Below the pieces are notes generated by a model. That model saw only the letters and a program-made list of their open reading frames with translations. It was not told the DNA's origin and did no database searches. A DNA stretch of 64,000 nt, taken from contig NZ_JAHXBF010000001.1 in NCBI RefSeq assembly GCF_020103695.1, forward strand, positions 124,001 through 188,000, read 5' to 3'. The position numbers were made by a program, and so were the translations under genes. The stretch is from Hyalangium versicolor. Its GTDB lineage: Bacteria; Myxococcota; Myxococcia; Myxococcales; Myxococcaceae. This document shows, one piece after another, positions 18,586 through 27,728 of the stretch; position 1 is the stretch's first letter; every line of letters starts with the position of its first letter.

Positions 18586-18614
18586 GCTCCCGTGGGGAGC
18601 ACGTGTGTGTGCTC
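18586..18614 (+). terminator. Overlapping hairpins after the lipid-kinase gene
   Basis: GCTCCC GTG GGGAGC (18586-18600) is a perfect 6-base stem with a 3-base loop. GAGCAC (18597-18602) also pairs perfectly with GTGCTC (18609-18614). The two stems share 18597-18600 and so exclude each other. They follow the lipid-kinase stop by 13 bases, which suits a terminator, but there is no T-run. Confidence 0.4.
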
Positions 18615-18761
18615 GGTTGCCTGGGGCCCCGGCAGACAACGTAGAGAGTTGGGCACTTCTGACCCGACCTGATGCATTCTATCCCTGGTAGCGTTATCCC
18701 CGCTTCCACGGGCTGCCGGACGTGTCTCCGGTGGCCGAATGCTCAGGACCCCGGAGTGCTC

Positions 18762-19814
18762 ATGTCTCAGCGAGATCCCTCTCAACTCGATCTCTTCACC
18801 GGTGGCGTCTCCCCGACGCAGGCCCGTCGCTCCCGGAAGGCGGAGCCTGTGGGGCCGGCTCCCGTCTCAGAGGAAGTGCGCACTCTCGGCGAGCGCCTGC
18901 CCCCAGGCATCTTCCTGGGCACCTCGTCCTGGGCCTTCCCGGGCTGGGCAGGCATCGTCTACGACCGGGAGGCCGCTCAGTCGATGCTCGCCCGGGACGG
19001 ACTCGCGGCCTACTCACAGCATCCGGTGCTGCGCACGGTGGGCATCGACCGCACCTTCTACAGCCCCATCTCCGCCGTCACCTTCTCCGAGTACGCCGCC
19101 CAGGTGCCCCCCGGCTTTCGCTTCCTCGTGAAGGCCCACGAGGTCTGCACCCTGGCGCGCTACCCCCAGCACGAGCGCTATGGCGTCCACCGGGGACAGC
19201 CCAACGACCGGTTCCTCCAGGCCAGCTACGCCGCGGACATGGTGGTGGCCCCCTTCGTGGAAGGACTCGGCGAGAAGGCCGGTCCTCTCGTCTTCCAGTT
19301 CCCGCCCCAGGACACACGAGGCTTCGGAGGCCCGGGGCGCTTCATCGAGCGGCTCCACGCCTTCTTCGCCGCGCTGCCTCGCGGACCTCTCTATGCAGTC
19401 GAGGTCCGCAACGACGAGCTCCTCACAGAGGGTTTCGCCCAGGTGCTCGCGGAGCTGGGCGTGTCTCCGGTGCTCTCGGCCTGGAGGCACATGCCTCCTG
19501 TGGTTCACCAGGCCGTTCGCACGCGGGCGCTCGAGTCCCGCGCATTGGTGGCCCGGTGGATGCTGCCTCCGCACCTCGGTTACGAGGAGGCCTACGCCCG
19601 TTTCGCCCCCTTTGACCGCCTCGTGGACGAGGATTCCGTGACCCGCGAGGCCCTGGCCGGTATCTGCGCCGCTGCCCTGCACAAGGGGCGGCCAGCCTTT
19701 GTCATCATCAACAACAAGGCCGAAGGCAGTGCTCCCCTGTCTGCTCTCAAGCTCGCATCCAGCCTGGATCAGGTACTTAGTGAACGCCGGGATGCGTCAC
19801 AGGGGGGTGCGTAA
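18762..19814 (+). CDS. DUF72 family protein
   Basis: 350 residues. After a basic, disordered N-terminus the DUF72 TIM-barrel-like domain starts with FLGTSSWAFPGWAGIVY and continues with VGIDRTFYSPISAVTFSEYA, FLVKAHEVCTL, LVFQFPPQ and YAVEVRNDELL, all hallmarks of the family (YecE). Its biochemical function is not known; nuclease or glycosidase-like activity has been suggested for the fold. The start MSQRDPSQLDLF is chosen because GGAG is 9 bases upstream; the frame extends back to 18672 without a good site. Lies alone on the plus strand after a hairpin. Confidence 0.85.
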   Translation: MSQRDPSQLDLFTGGVSPTQARRSRKAEPVGPAPVSEEVRTLGERLPPGIFLGTSSWAFPGWAGIVYDREAAQSMLARDGLAAYSQHPVLRTVGIDRTFYSPISAVTFSEYAAQVPPGFRFLVKAHEVCTLARYPQHERYGVHRGQPNDRFLQASYAADMVVAPFVEGLGEKAGPLVFQFPPQDTRGFGGPGRFIERLHAFFAALPRGPLYAVEVRNDELLTEGFAQVLAELGVSPVLSAWRHMPPVVHQAVRTRALESRALVARWMLPPHLGYEEAYARFAPFDRLVDEDSVTREALAGICAAALHKGRPAFVIINNKAEGSAPLSALKLASSLDQVLSERRDASQGGA

Positions 19815-19874
19815 GGAATTTTACACCTAGTTGACCTGGAAGGTCGTGCACACCTCTTGCTAGAAGAGGGATCC

Positions 19875-20165
19875 ATGAAGCCACTCATGATGGCGGCAAT
19901 CGTGGTGCAGCTCACTTCCGCGGGAGGCGCGGGCAGTGGGCAGACGCGCGAGCAGGGGTCCGGCTCCACCATGAAGGACGTGGGAAAACACTTCACCGCC
20001 CTGAGGACCGAAGTCACCTCTCTGTCCCAGCAATTCCGCGAGGCTCGGGAGAAGGCCCGGCTCGAAGCCGAGCGGAGGAAGCAGGAAGCTGACGGCGCTT
20101 ATGTCCCGCAGAACCAGCGAGCCGCCGTCCCCGCCGCTCCTCCCGGAGGAGGAAGCTCCCTCTGA
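19875..20165 (+). CDS. Small putative exported coiled-coil protein
   Basis: 96 residues from ATG 19875 (AAGAGGGATCC upstream). The N-terminus MKPLMMAAIVVQLTSAGGAG could be a signal peptide, followed by a helical, charged stretch (LSQQFREAREKARLEAERRK) and a Gln/Ala/Pro/Gly tail. GC at third codon positions is high, which supports coding, but the last 65 bases overlap the Smr gene in another frame. A shorter version from ATG 19971 is possible. No family recognised. It may be co-transcribed with the Smr and trehalose-synthase genes. Confidence 0.5.
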   Translation: MKPLMMAAIVVQLTSAGGAGSGQTREQGSGSTMKDVGKHFTALRTEVTSLSQQFREAREKARLEAERRKQEADGAYVPQNQRAAVPAAPPGGGSSL

Positions 20166-20469
20166 AGATGAGGTGGTCGAACTTCCCGTCGATGGGAACC
20201 TCGACCTGCATCTTTTTCAGCCTCGGGACGTGAAGGATCTCGTCACCGAGTACTTGTGGGCTTGTCGTCAGAAGGGCCTGCTCGACGTTCGCATCATCCA
20301 CGGGAAGGGCACGGGCGCGCTGCGCCGCACCGTCCACGGCCTGCTCCCGAAGCTCCCCGAAGTGGAATCTTTTCAGTCCGCCAGCGAGGCCGATGGAGGG
20401 TGGGGCGCCACCTGGGTCCGGCTGAAACCTCTGGCCTCCCCCGTGCAGGGGAAGCCCGGGGATGATTGA
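20101..20469 (+). CDS. Smr-domain protein
   Basis: 122 residues. A short acidic, Pro-rich N-terminus leads to an Smr domain (about 30-105) with DLHLFQPRDV (the DxH motif) and IIHGKGTGALR (the HGxGxG motif), the two signatures of Smr nucleases related to the C-terminus of MutS2. Stand-alone Smr proteins bind or cut structured nucleic acid. Its end overlaps the trehalose-synthase start by 8 bases, so the two are translationally coupled. The start codon is not well defined, since no strong ribosome site precedes ATG 20101. Confidence 0.82.
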   Translation: MSRRTSEPPSPPLLPEEEAPSEDEVVELPVDGNLDLHLFQPRDVKDLVTEYLWACRQKGLLDVRIIHGKGTGALRRTVHGLLPKLPEVESFQSASEADGGWGATWVRLKPLASPVQGKPGDD

Positions 20470-22114
20470 CGATCTCTGGTACAAGAACGCCATCGTCTAC
20501 TGCCTGGACGTGAAGACGTTCATGGACTCCAACGGCGATGGCGTGGGCGACTTCGAGGGACTCGCGCGTCGGTTGGGCTACTTGGCGGGTATGGGCGTCA
20601 ACGCGGTGTGGTTGCTGCCCTTCAATCCCTCGCCCATGCGGGACAATGGCTACGACATCACCGACTACTATGGTGTCGATCCGAGAATGGGCTCGCTGGG
20701 GGATTTCGTCGACTTCACCCACGAGGCGAAGAAGCACGGCATCCGGATCCTGATGGATCTGGTGGTGAACCACACCTCGGATCAGCACCCGTGGTTCAAG
20801 GCGGCGGTGAGGGATCCGCGCTCGAAGTACCGGGACTGGTACATCTGGTCGAAGCAGAAGCCTCAAGGAGCGGACCAGGGCATGGTCTTCCCGGGCGTGC
20901 AGAAGACCACGTGGAGCTATCACCCGAAGGCGAAGGAGTACTACTTCCACCGCTTCTACAACTTCCAGCCGGATCTCAACATGTCCAACCCGGAGGTGCG
21001 GACCGAGCTCCAGCGCATCATGGGCTTCTGGCTGGAATTGGGGGTGTCCGGGTTCCGGATGGACGCGGTGCCCTTCGTCATCCAGCGCGAGGGCGCTCAC
21101 GGGCGGCACACCGAGCAGTACGAGATGCTGCGGAACATGCGGACGTTCCTGCAGTGGCGGGCTGGGGACGCCATCCTGCTCGCGGAGGCCAACGTGCTTC
21201 CGGACAAGGACGTCGAGTACTTCGGGGACGAAGGCGACCGGATGCACATGATGTTCAACTTCCTGGTCAACCAGCACGTGTTCGGCGCGCTGGCCACCGG
21301 GGAGGTGCGCGGGCTGGCTCGGGCGCTCGATCGCACGCGGGTGACGGAGGAGACCTCGCAGTGGGCTCACTTCCTGCGCAACAACGATGAGCTGGATCTG
21401 GGGCGGCTCTCGGAGGAGCAGCGCCAGCGGGTGTTCGAGGAGTTCGGCCCCGAGCCGCGGATGCAGATCTACGATCGAGGGTTGCGACGCCGGCTGGCGC
21501 CGATGTTCGAGGGAGATCGGCGGCGGCTGGAGCTGGCCTACAGCCTGATCTTCACGCTGCCGGGGACGCCGGTGCTGCGCTACGGGGATGAGATCGGCAT
21601 GGGGGAGGATCTATCGCTCAAGGAGCGGGCCTCGGTCCGCACGCCCATGCAGTGGTCCACCGAGCCGAACGCCGGTTTCTCCGCGGCGAAGAAGACGATC
21701 CTTCCGGTGATCAAGGAAGGCCCGTTCGGCTACTCGAAGGTGAACGTGGCGGAGCAGCGAAGGGATCCGAACTCGCTGCTGAACTGGACCGAGCGCATCA
21801 TCCGCGCGCGCAAGGAGTGTCCGGAGATCGGCTGGGGCGAGTGGCGCGTGCTGAAGACGAGCTCTCCGCATGTGCTGGCGCTGCGGTACGACTGGCGGAA
21901 CAACGGGGTGGTGTTCCTCCACAACTTCGACGCGAAGGGCCGGAGCGTCACATTCGGGGCCGGGAGCGCGAATGGAGGGATGCTGGCGAACCTGCTCTCG
22001 GGAGACCACTCGCAAGCGGATGGGCGCGGGCAGCACCGCGTGGAGCTCGAGGGCTACGGCTACCGGTGGTACCGCGTGGGCGGGTTGGACTACATCCTCA
22101 AGCGCTCCAGGTAG
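20462..22114 (+). CDS. treS: Trehalose synthase-like GH13 enzyme
   Basis: 550 residues, the length of trehalose synthases without a fused maltokinase. It begins WYKNAIVYCLDVKTFMDSNG, close to the TreS N-terminus, and keeps the GH13 catalytic triad: Asp201 in GFRMDAVPF, Glu242 in LLAEANVLPD and Asp309 in HFLRNNDELDL, with VVNHTSDQHPWF upstream. TreS interconverts maltose and trehalose in the cytoplasm. A shared specificity with amylosucrase or alpha-glucosidase cannot be fully excluded, so the symbol is tentative. It overlaps the upstream Smr gene. No maltokinase or GlgE gene is nearby. Confidence 0.82.
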   Translation: MIDDLWYKNAIVYCLDVKTFMDSNGDGVGDFEGLARRLGYLAGMGVNAVWLLPFNPSPMRDNGYDITDYYGVDPRMGSLGDFVDFTHEAKKHGIRILMDLVVNHTSDQHPWFKAAVRDPRSKYRDWYIWSKQKPQGADQGMVFPGVQKTTWSYHPKAKEYYFHRFYNFQPDLNMSNPEVRTELQRIMGFWLELGVSGFRMDAVPFVIQREGAHGRHTEQYEMLRNMRTFLQWRAGDAILLAEANVLPDKDVEYFGDEGDRMHMMFNFLVNQHVFGALATGEVRGLARALDRTRVTEETSQWAHFLRNNDELDLGRLSEEQRQRVFEEFGPEPRMQIYDRGLRRRLAPMFEGDRRRLELAYSLIFTLPGTPVLRYGDEIGMGEDLSLKERASVRTPMQWSTEPNAGFSAAKKTILPVIKEGPFGYSKVNVAEQRRDPNSLLNWTERIIRARKECPEIGWGEWRVLKTSSPHVLALRYDWRNNGVVFLHNFDAKGRSVTFGAGSANGGMLANLLSGDHSQADGRGQHRVELEGYGYRWYRVGGLDYILKRSR

Positions 22115-22210
22115 CTCGGATCGCGGGCGACGGGCCGAGGGCTCGCAGGTCCCTTGGCTCGCGCGAGCTCGCACGCCCATGTTTGGGCTTGGACAACGGG
22201 CGAGACGACC

Positions 22211-22711
22211 ATGCGAAAGACAATTCTGGCAGCGACTGCCGCTCTGGTGGCCTGGGGAGTGGCCAGCACAGCGAGCGCTCAGACGACGGACAGTACCCAG
22301 CAGCAGGCGCCGGGCAGCTATCAGCTTCAGCAGCCGCTCACGGGGAGTTATCAGGTTCAACAGCCCCTGACGGGGACCTACCAGCTCCAGCAACCCCTGA
22401 CGGGGAGCTATCAGCTCCAGCAACCGCTCACGGGCACCAGCAGCTTGTCGACGGACAGCAGCACGATGATCGGGAGCAGCAGCCTGTTGACGGGCAGCAG
22501 CCTGACCGGGAGCACGGGCCTGGACTCGTCGCTCAGCACGGGCTTCCAGCAGCCGATGAGCAACTACGTGCTGCAGCAGCCGACCGCGACCAGCTACGGC
22601 TACCAGCCTCCGCCGTTGGAGAGCTCTCCCTTGCTGCAGCCCTCAACGGGCAGCACCAGCGTCCTCCAGCCGCAGGTGGGGGGCACGGGGACGCAGCAAC
22701 CGGGGCAGTAG
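22211..22711 (+). CDS. Secreted Gln/Ser/Thr-rich tandem-repeat protein
   Basis: 166 residues. A signal peptide (MRKTILAATAALVAWGVAST) is followed by four 10-residue units of the form GSYQLQQPLT, then Ser/Thr-rich, low-complexity sequence with more scattered LQQP elements (VLQQPT, LLQPST, VLQPQ). There are no cysteines and very few charged residues. Such composition suggests an exported, extended or aggregating protein, perhaps of matrix or coat. No family recognised. Convergent with the next gene, 32 bases from its end. Confidence 0.7.
   Translation: MRKTILAATAALVAWGVASTASAQTTDSTQQQAPGSYQLQQPLTGSYQVQQPLTGTYQLQQPLTGSYQLQQPLTGTSSLSTDSSTMIGSSSLLTGSSLTGSTGLDSSLSTGFQQPMSNYVLQQPTATSYGYQPPPLESSPLLQPSTGSTSVLQPQVGGTGTQQPGQ
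22311..22430 (+). repeat. Four tandem 30-bp repeats
   Basis: Four consecutive 30-base units (22311, 22341, 22371, 22401), each beginning CGGG, encode one decapeptide each within the secreted Gln-rich protein. Units differ mostly at synonymous positions, such as CAGCAGCCG versus CAACAGCCC, which suggests selection on the peptide or an old duplication. Confidence 0.9.
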
Positions 22712-22743
22712 AGCGCAGGACCGGTGTACGGTGGGGCTCTTAC

Positions 22744-23631
22744 TCAGCGGCGGACGAGCCCCACATGCTGGAGCCATGAGGGCGCGTGCACCGTCTTGGA
22801 GAACAGGTGCTCCGCGCCCATTCCCAGCGCGAAGGCCGCTGCCGCGAGGAGCGCCACCGTGAGCCTGGCGCGGGGGGAGCGCCGTGGCGGCAGGGACACG
22901 ACAGCGGCGGGCTGGCGAACCTGCGGCTGCGGCACGGGGTTGAACTGGGTCGTCTCGAAGTCGCCGGTGTCGGGGGCGAGGAGCACCAGCCGGATGCCGC
23001 CGTCGAACAGCGTATCCATCAGCTTGTTGAGGAAGCGCTCATACTCCTCTTCGGAGATGTCGGGCTCGTCGCCGTAACGGTTCTCGTGCATCAGCGCCAT
23101 CACGCCGTAGCTGCGGACCTGGGCCTGCTTGCGCGAGGCGTCCAGCCAGCCGCACAGGATCGCGGGCTGCGTCTCCTGGCTCGGGGCGAGCAGGAGGGGC
23201 TCTCGCTGCTTTCGCTTGCCGCCGGCCTTGGATGAGGTCAGCGTGCCGATGCGCAACTGGTAGCGGCTGGAGCCATACAGGCGCTGCGTGAAGGCCGAGC
23301 GAAGGAAGTCCGTGATGCTCGAGCTCTGCTTCGCGGCCAGCTTCTTCGGCGCCGCCACGGGCATCGGCCGATCCTTCGGCGCGCGCAGCGAGGGCGTCAC
23401 GCTGGGCTCGTCGTCAAAGTCGGGCACTGGAGGCGGCAGCGGCGTGTGGCGGCGCTGCCTGAGCTCCGCGCTGGAGACTGCTCGCGAGAGGAGAGGGAGC
23501 TCGGACAGCAGTTGATGGGCGTCCTCCTCCGCGTCCCAGGGGAGCTCCCGGTTCGGACTCATCGCGAAGCGGGTGCCCGTCTTCCGTGCGCTGAACGCCT
23601 GGGCACCCGGATCCCGCTGCTTGCTGGCCAT
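22744..23631 (-). CDS. Tail-anchored hypothetical protein
   Basis: 295 residues. The start at MASKQRDPG is supported by AGGAGG 7 bases upstream; an ATG at 23661 is rejected. The N-terminal half is polar and Pro-rich (LPPPVPDFDDEPS), followed by a globular region (about 105-235) with SITDFLRSAFTQRLYG, ISEEEYERFLNKLMDTLF and a final hydrophobic helix (ARLTVALLAAAAFALGMG, about 258-276) near the C-terminus. This topology suggests a membrane-anchored cytoplasmic protein. No family recognised. It lies downstream of the SNF2-like helicase on the same strand, 147 bases away. Confidence 0.65.
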   Translation of the reverse strand: MASKQRDPGAQAFSARKTGTRFAMSPNRELPWDAEEDAHQLLSELPLLSRAVSSAELRQRRHTPLPPPVPDFDDEPSVTPSLRAPKDRPMPVAAPKKLAAKQSSSITDFLRSAFTQRLYGSSRYQLRIGTLTSSKAGGKRKQREPLLLAPSQETQPAILCGWLDASRKQAQVRSYGVMALMHENRYGDEPDISEEEYERFLNKLMDTLFDGGIRLVLLAPDTGDFETTQFNPVPQPQVRQPAAVVSLPPRRSPRARLTVALLAAAAFALGMGAEHLFSKTVHAPSWLQHVGLVRR

Positions 23632-23778
23632 GACCGTTCCTCCTGAGGCGTAGAGCACCACCGCGCACAGGAACCTCTAATGTATTTCAGGTTGCTACAT
23701 CAAGAGGGGAAGGAAGGAAATGTATGTCCAGACAGGCAGGGTGTTCGAGCCTGCTGGAATTCAGCGGTGGAAGAGGAA

Positions 23779-26565
23779 TCAGCTCAGCCAGAAGTAGGCG
23801 GAGGCGATGAGCGAGCGCTTCTCGGTCACCTTCGCCTTCTGCATCAGGTCGGCGATCTGCCGGTCCTTGGCGGCGTAACGCTTCTCCTCTTCATTGCGGA
23901 GCGAGGCCAGCTTCTTGCGGTACTCGCGCTCCAGGCGATCCGAGTGGGCTCGGGCCTTGATGCGGTCCGCGGCCTCTTCGGCGGCCATCACCGCCTTGCG
24001 AGCCTCGACCCACTGCTCGCGAGCCTTCTCCACCGCCTCGCGGGACTCGAGCAGACAGTCCTCCGCGAAGCGATCCGCGCGCTCGCGGGCCCGGTCGAGT
24101 TCCCAGGCATTGCGGCGCTCGGCGGCGCGGATCAGCTCGTCCTTGGCCGAGAGCAGGGCCTGCTCCTGCATGAGGGAGACGGAGACGCCTTCGGGCTGCC
24201 GGCGCTTCTCCACCTTGGCCGAGAGCTTCACGAAGTGCGCGCCGTCGGGCACCGGCAGGGCTCGGAAGCCACCATCCTTCTCGCGCACGAGCACCAGGTG
24301 GACGAGCTTCTCCTCCGGCTTGATGCCCGATAGCTCGAACTTGTAGACGAACCACCAGCCCTCGCTGCCGGCCAGCCGCGCCAACCGGGAGGGCAGGCCC
24401 GCCGCATCGAGCTGCAGGTAGTTGATGGCATCGTGCGTCCTGTCGCGCACGGCGTAGGCGGCCTTGGCCACCTGGAGCCGGCCCGAGGCGCCCTTGCCCA
24501 GCACGGAGCCCGTGAGAGCGCGAGCCTCCTGCTGCCGCCGCGCGAGCACTTCCTTGGTCTGCTCGCTGGCGAGCTTCAGCCGGCGGCGCACGTCTCCATC
24601 GAAGCGCTCCAGCACCACGGAGCGCATCTCGGTCATGCGCGTGCTGATGCGCTGCTCCATGTCCGAGCGCAGCTTGTCGAACGCCGCGTTGATCTCTTCC
24701 GGGCGGCGGCAGGACTGGTAGATGTCGAGCACGCGCCGCTCGAAGTCCACGCCGCTCTCCAGGGCGCCGAGGATCTCGTCCGAGGCGCCGAACACGCCAT
24801 CGAAGAGGTTGAGCTTCTTCTCGAGCAGCTCGAAGAGGCGGGCATCCGCGGCGTTCTGCCGGTTGAGGAAGTTGATGACCAGCACGTCGCGCTGCTGGCC
24901 GTAGCGGTGGCACCGGCCGATGCGCTGCTCCACGCGCTGGGGATTCCACGGCAGATCGTAGTTCACCACCAGGTTGCAGAACTGGAGGTTGAGGCCCTCG
25001 GCGCCAGCCTCGGTGCAGATGAGGATCTGCGAGCGGTTGCGGAAGTCGTCCACCAGCGCGCGCCGCTCCTCGGGAGTGGCCGCTACGTCCCCGGACAGCA
25101 GGGAGATCTTCCCCCGGTAGCCGTGGTCCGAGAGGAGGTTGAAGAGGTACTGCTGCGTGCGTTTGGACTCGGTGAAGATGAGCGCCTTCTCCGGCCACTG
25201 GTGCGCCTTCATGACCGTGAAGGTGCGATCCAGGGCGCGCTTGAGCGCCTCTCCCTTGGCGTTCACCTTGATGGAGTCGGCCAGATCCGCGTACTGCTTC
25301 AGCTCCCACACCTCGTTCTGGAGCAGGCGGACATTGGTGGGCTTGGCGGGATCATCCGACCACTCCTCGCCCTCCTCGGCGTACTGCTTGGCCTCCTCGG
25401 GCTCGAAGAGGGCCAGGGCCTGGGCGCCGAGCTTGGCCGCCTCGAGGCGCTTCTCCAGGTTGTCGGAGAGCCGCCGCAGGGTGGGGGCGATGGCGTAGGT
25501 GGAGGAGGCGAGCAGCTTGCGGTAGCAGAGCGTGAGGAGCGTCTTCTTGCCCGGCTCGATCGCCGCCGCCTCCGAGCGCCGGAGGTATTCGCTGACCTTC
25601 TCGTAGAGATCCTGCTCCTCGGGTGAGGGGGCGAAGTCCTCCACGATGCTGCGGCGGTTGGTGTAGCGCACGTACTCGCGCACCTGGCGGCGCAGCGTGC
25701 GCTGGACTACGGGGGACAGCCGCTCCTTGAGCTCGGCGACGGCGTCCTCCTTCAAGCCGCCGCACTCCGGGTCCACCTGGTAGCGGGTGCGGAAGGCGTG
25801 CTCGGGGCCGAGGATCTGCTCGTCCAGCAGCGACATCAGCCCGAACAGCTCCATCAAGTCGTTCTGCAGGGGCGTGGCGGTGAGCAGCAGCTTGGGGCGG
25901 CCCTGGAGCGCGGCTCGGAGCGCCTGGCCCGTCTTGTGGCCCTGCTTGTGGACGTTGCGCAGGCGGTGCGCCTCGTCGATGACCACCACGTCCCAGGGGA
26001 TCTCCGCCACGAGCGCCGCCTTGTTGGCCGCGAACGGGTGCGAGCAGATGACGGGGAAGGGCTGATCGAAGCAGTTGCCGGTGGCGCGCACCGTGCGGCC
26101 ATCCACGAGGACGGACTCGAGATCGAACTTCTCCTTCAGCTCGCTGTTCCACTGTGCCCGGAGCGTGGCCGGGGCGAGGATGAGGATGCGCGTCTTTCCC
26201 TCGGCCATGAGCTGGCCGATGGTGAGGCCCGCCTCGATCGTCTTCCCGAGGCCCACCTCGTCCGCGAGCATGCAGCCACCGCGCGACAGCGAGTCGAGCG
26301 CGAACGCCGCGGCCTCCACCTGATGCGGGTTGAGGTCGACCTTGGCCTCGGACAACGCGTTGGCCATGCGCTGGTGCGAGTCCGCGCTGCGGAGGGTGAG
26401 TTCCTCCGAGAGCAGCCGCTCATGAAAGGGCGTGAGAGGCCGTCCAGGCTCTCCCTCGCTCCGCGCCGCCGTCGCCGCCGCCGACACCTCGACTTCGACT
26501 CTCAAACCCCGTGCGACCTCCGCACCCAAGACCCTGTCTCCATCCATTCGCGAGCACACCGCCAC
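23779..26565 (-). CDS. SNF2/RapA-like DEAD/H-box helicase
   Basis: About 928 residues. The Snf2 ATPase core is complete: motif I LADEVGLGKTIEAG, motif Ia ILAPATLRAQWNSEL, motif II VIDEAHRLRN, motif III LLTATPLQN, and in the second lobe GAEGLNLQFCNLVVNYDLPW followed by VEQRIGRCHRYGQQRDV (motifs V-VI). The C-terminal third is highly charged and predicted coiled coil (LEREYRKKLASLRNEEEKRY). It belongs to the RapA/HepA-type bacterial branch, translocating on double-stranded DNA or remodelling RNA polymerase. GTG 26565 and ATG 26547 are both possible starts; neither has a clear ribosome site. No methyltransferase or restriction gene is adjacent, so a defence role is not supported. Confidence 0.88.
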   Translation of the reverse strand: MAVCSRMDGDRVLGAEVARGLRVEVEVSAAATAARSEGEPGRPLTPFHERLLSEELTLRSADSHQRMANALSEAKVDLNPHQVEAAAFALDSLSRGGCMLADEVGLGKTIEAGLTIGQLMAEGKTRILILAPATLRAQWNSELKEKFDLESVLVDGRTVRATGNCFDQPFPVICSHPFAANKAALVAEIPWDVVVIDEAHRLRNVHKQGHKTGQALRAALQGRPKLLLTATPLQNDLMELFGLMSLLDEQILGPEHAFRTRYQVDPECGGLKEDAVAELKERLSPVVQRTLRRQVREYVRYTNRRSIVEDFAPSPEEQDLYEKVSEYLRRSEAAAIEPGKKTLLTLCYRKLLASSTYAIAPTLRRLSDNLEKRLEAAKLGAQALALFEPEEAKQYAEEGEEWSDDPAKPTNVRLLQNEVWELKQYADLADSIKVNAKGEALKRALDRTFTVMKAHQWPEKALIFTESKRTQQYLFNLLSDHGYRGKISLLSGDVAATPEERRALVDDFRNRSQILICTEAGAEGLNLQFCNLVVNYDLPWNPQRVEQRIGRCHRYGQQRDVLVINFLNRQNAADARLFELLEKKLNLFDGVFGASDEILGALESGVDFERRVLDIYQSCRRPEEINAAFDKLRSDMEQRISTRMTEMRSVVLERFDGDVRRRLKLASEQTKEVLARRQQEARALTGSVLGKGASGRLQVAKAAYAVRDRTHDAINYLQLDAAGLPSRLARLAGSEGWWFVYKFELSGIKPEEKLVHLVLVREKDGGFRALPVPDGAHFVKLSAKVEKRRQPEGVSVSLMQEQALLSAKDELIRAAERRNAWELDRARERADRFAEDCLLESREAVEKAREQWVEARKAVMAAEEAADRIKARAHSDRLEREYRKKLASLRNEEEKRYAAKDRQIADLMQKAKVTEKRSLIASAYFWLS

Positions 26566-26777
26566 TCATGGCGGGCGCGTCCGTTCTGACGCGGCCGACA
26601 TTTTGGGAACCAAGATCGCCCTGTAAAGGGGGTCTTTGCCGAGGCCGAAAAATCGGCTCCGGAGCGATTGGCACGGTTCTTTATCAGCGACGCGGTGGTG
26701 CGTGCGAATTGAAGAGGTCCCCCACAATGGACTTGACGGCGGGAACGCGATGACTCTCGCGACGTGAGGACAGGGAG

Positions 26778-27626
26778 TCAGTGCTGCGGTACCAGCACGA
26801 GCATCCTGGGACTGTCGAGGAACTGCTCGTTCACTCGGGGTCTGCGCAACATCCAGTTCTGGTCACCATCCTGCACCATGTCCCCTTCGCCGAACTGGGT
26901 ATCGACGTCGCGCATGGTGTGGAGCATGGCGTTGAACAGATCCCGAGTCTGCGCGATCTCGCCAGTGCCGCGAACATGCAGGGCCAGGTCCGGCAGGTTC
27001 ATCAACGGCGCCCCACAGGTGCGTACCCAGATCCCGTCCCATCCGACCACCTGCATCGTCACGAAGCCCACGAAGAGCGAGGGCAGGGGCAGGCTCCGCA
27101 GCAGCTTGTCCACATCTCCCCCGGCGTGGGGCACCAGCGGCTGAAGGGGGAAGGAGGTATAGGCGCTCGCGTTCACCACGACGAACGCTCCCAGGGGCAC
27201 CAACCCCACCGCGATCATGGCGAGTGCCACATACTGCTCGAGCGGGTCCTTCTCCTCGCCTCGGTAGAGGAGAACGATGTGCGAGACGTGGGCCAGTGCC
27301 CGGGTCTTCAGATCGTCTCCGTAGTGGGAGATGGCCACGGTGTTCTCCATGGCCTCGGGAACCATGGGAGCGTCCACGAGCGTGATCTGCACGACGTGGT
27401 GTTTCCATCGCACGCGCCCCATCTGCATCACGTTCGGGGCGATGGCGCCGCTGCGCACCTCGGCGCGCACCTGTGCCAGCGACGGATGCAGCTTGTGCAA
27501 GGGTTCCACCAGCCTGTCGGCTGAGATCCCGATCTGCTTCGGGAGCAGGAGCTGAAGGCTCAAGGGGCTCTCCTGCTTGGGGGGAGCTTCCTTCGGCCGG
27601 ATCATGAGGAGCTTGCGAATTCCCAT
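26778..27626 (-). CDS. DUF4261-like hypothetical protein
   Basis: 282 residues from ATG 27626 (AGGTGGGC upstream); the frame extends to 27713 without a better site. No signal peptide. The sequence has VHVVQ-type strands, HYGDDLKTRALAHVSHIVLL, and GLVPLGAFVVVNASAY, an arrangement like the DUF4261 family (paired beta-alpha halves with a conserved small-residue core), but I am not certain of the assignment. No catalytic residues are apparent. It stands between the helicase (212 bases away) and the DUF58 gene (102 bases away), all on the same strand. Confidence 0.6.
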   Translation of the reverse strand: MGIRKLLMIRPKEAPPKQESPLSLQLLLPKQIGISADRLVEPLHKLHPSLAQVRAEVRSGAIAPNVMQMGRVRWKHHVVQITLVDAPMVPEAMENTVAISHYGDDLKTRALAHVSHIVLLYRGEEKDPLEQYVALAMIAVGLVPLGAFVVVNASAYTSFPLQPLVPHAGGDVDKLLRSLPLPSLFVGFVTMQVVGWDGIWVRTCGAPLMNLPDLALHVRGTGEIAQTRDLFNAMLHTMRDVDTQFGEGDMVQDGDQNWMLRRPRVNEQFLDSPRMLVLVPQH

Positions 27627-27728
27627 GGTGCCCACCTTACAAGGCGGCCAGATAAGGGCCAACCTGATAGGTGGGTAGGATTCCCGCAATCCGAGCCGGA
27701 GTCCAGTCCGCACGGGGCGGGCGCCAGC

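Noticed and set aside
19840..19861. Sigma-54-like site GTGCACACCTCTTGCT before the small coiled-coil gene
   Set aside because: The -12 TTGCT is good but the invariant GG at -24 is TG, and the start codon would be almost at the transcription start.
23779..26565. Helicase as part of a defence system
   Set aside because: No nuclease, methyltransferase or other defence gene is adjacent; a RapA-like housekeeping role is at least as likely.
26668..26684. Sigma-54-like TTGGCACGGTTCTTTAT
   Set aside because: The -24 element is perfect, but -12 lacks the invariant GC, and no plus-strand gene follows.
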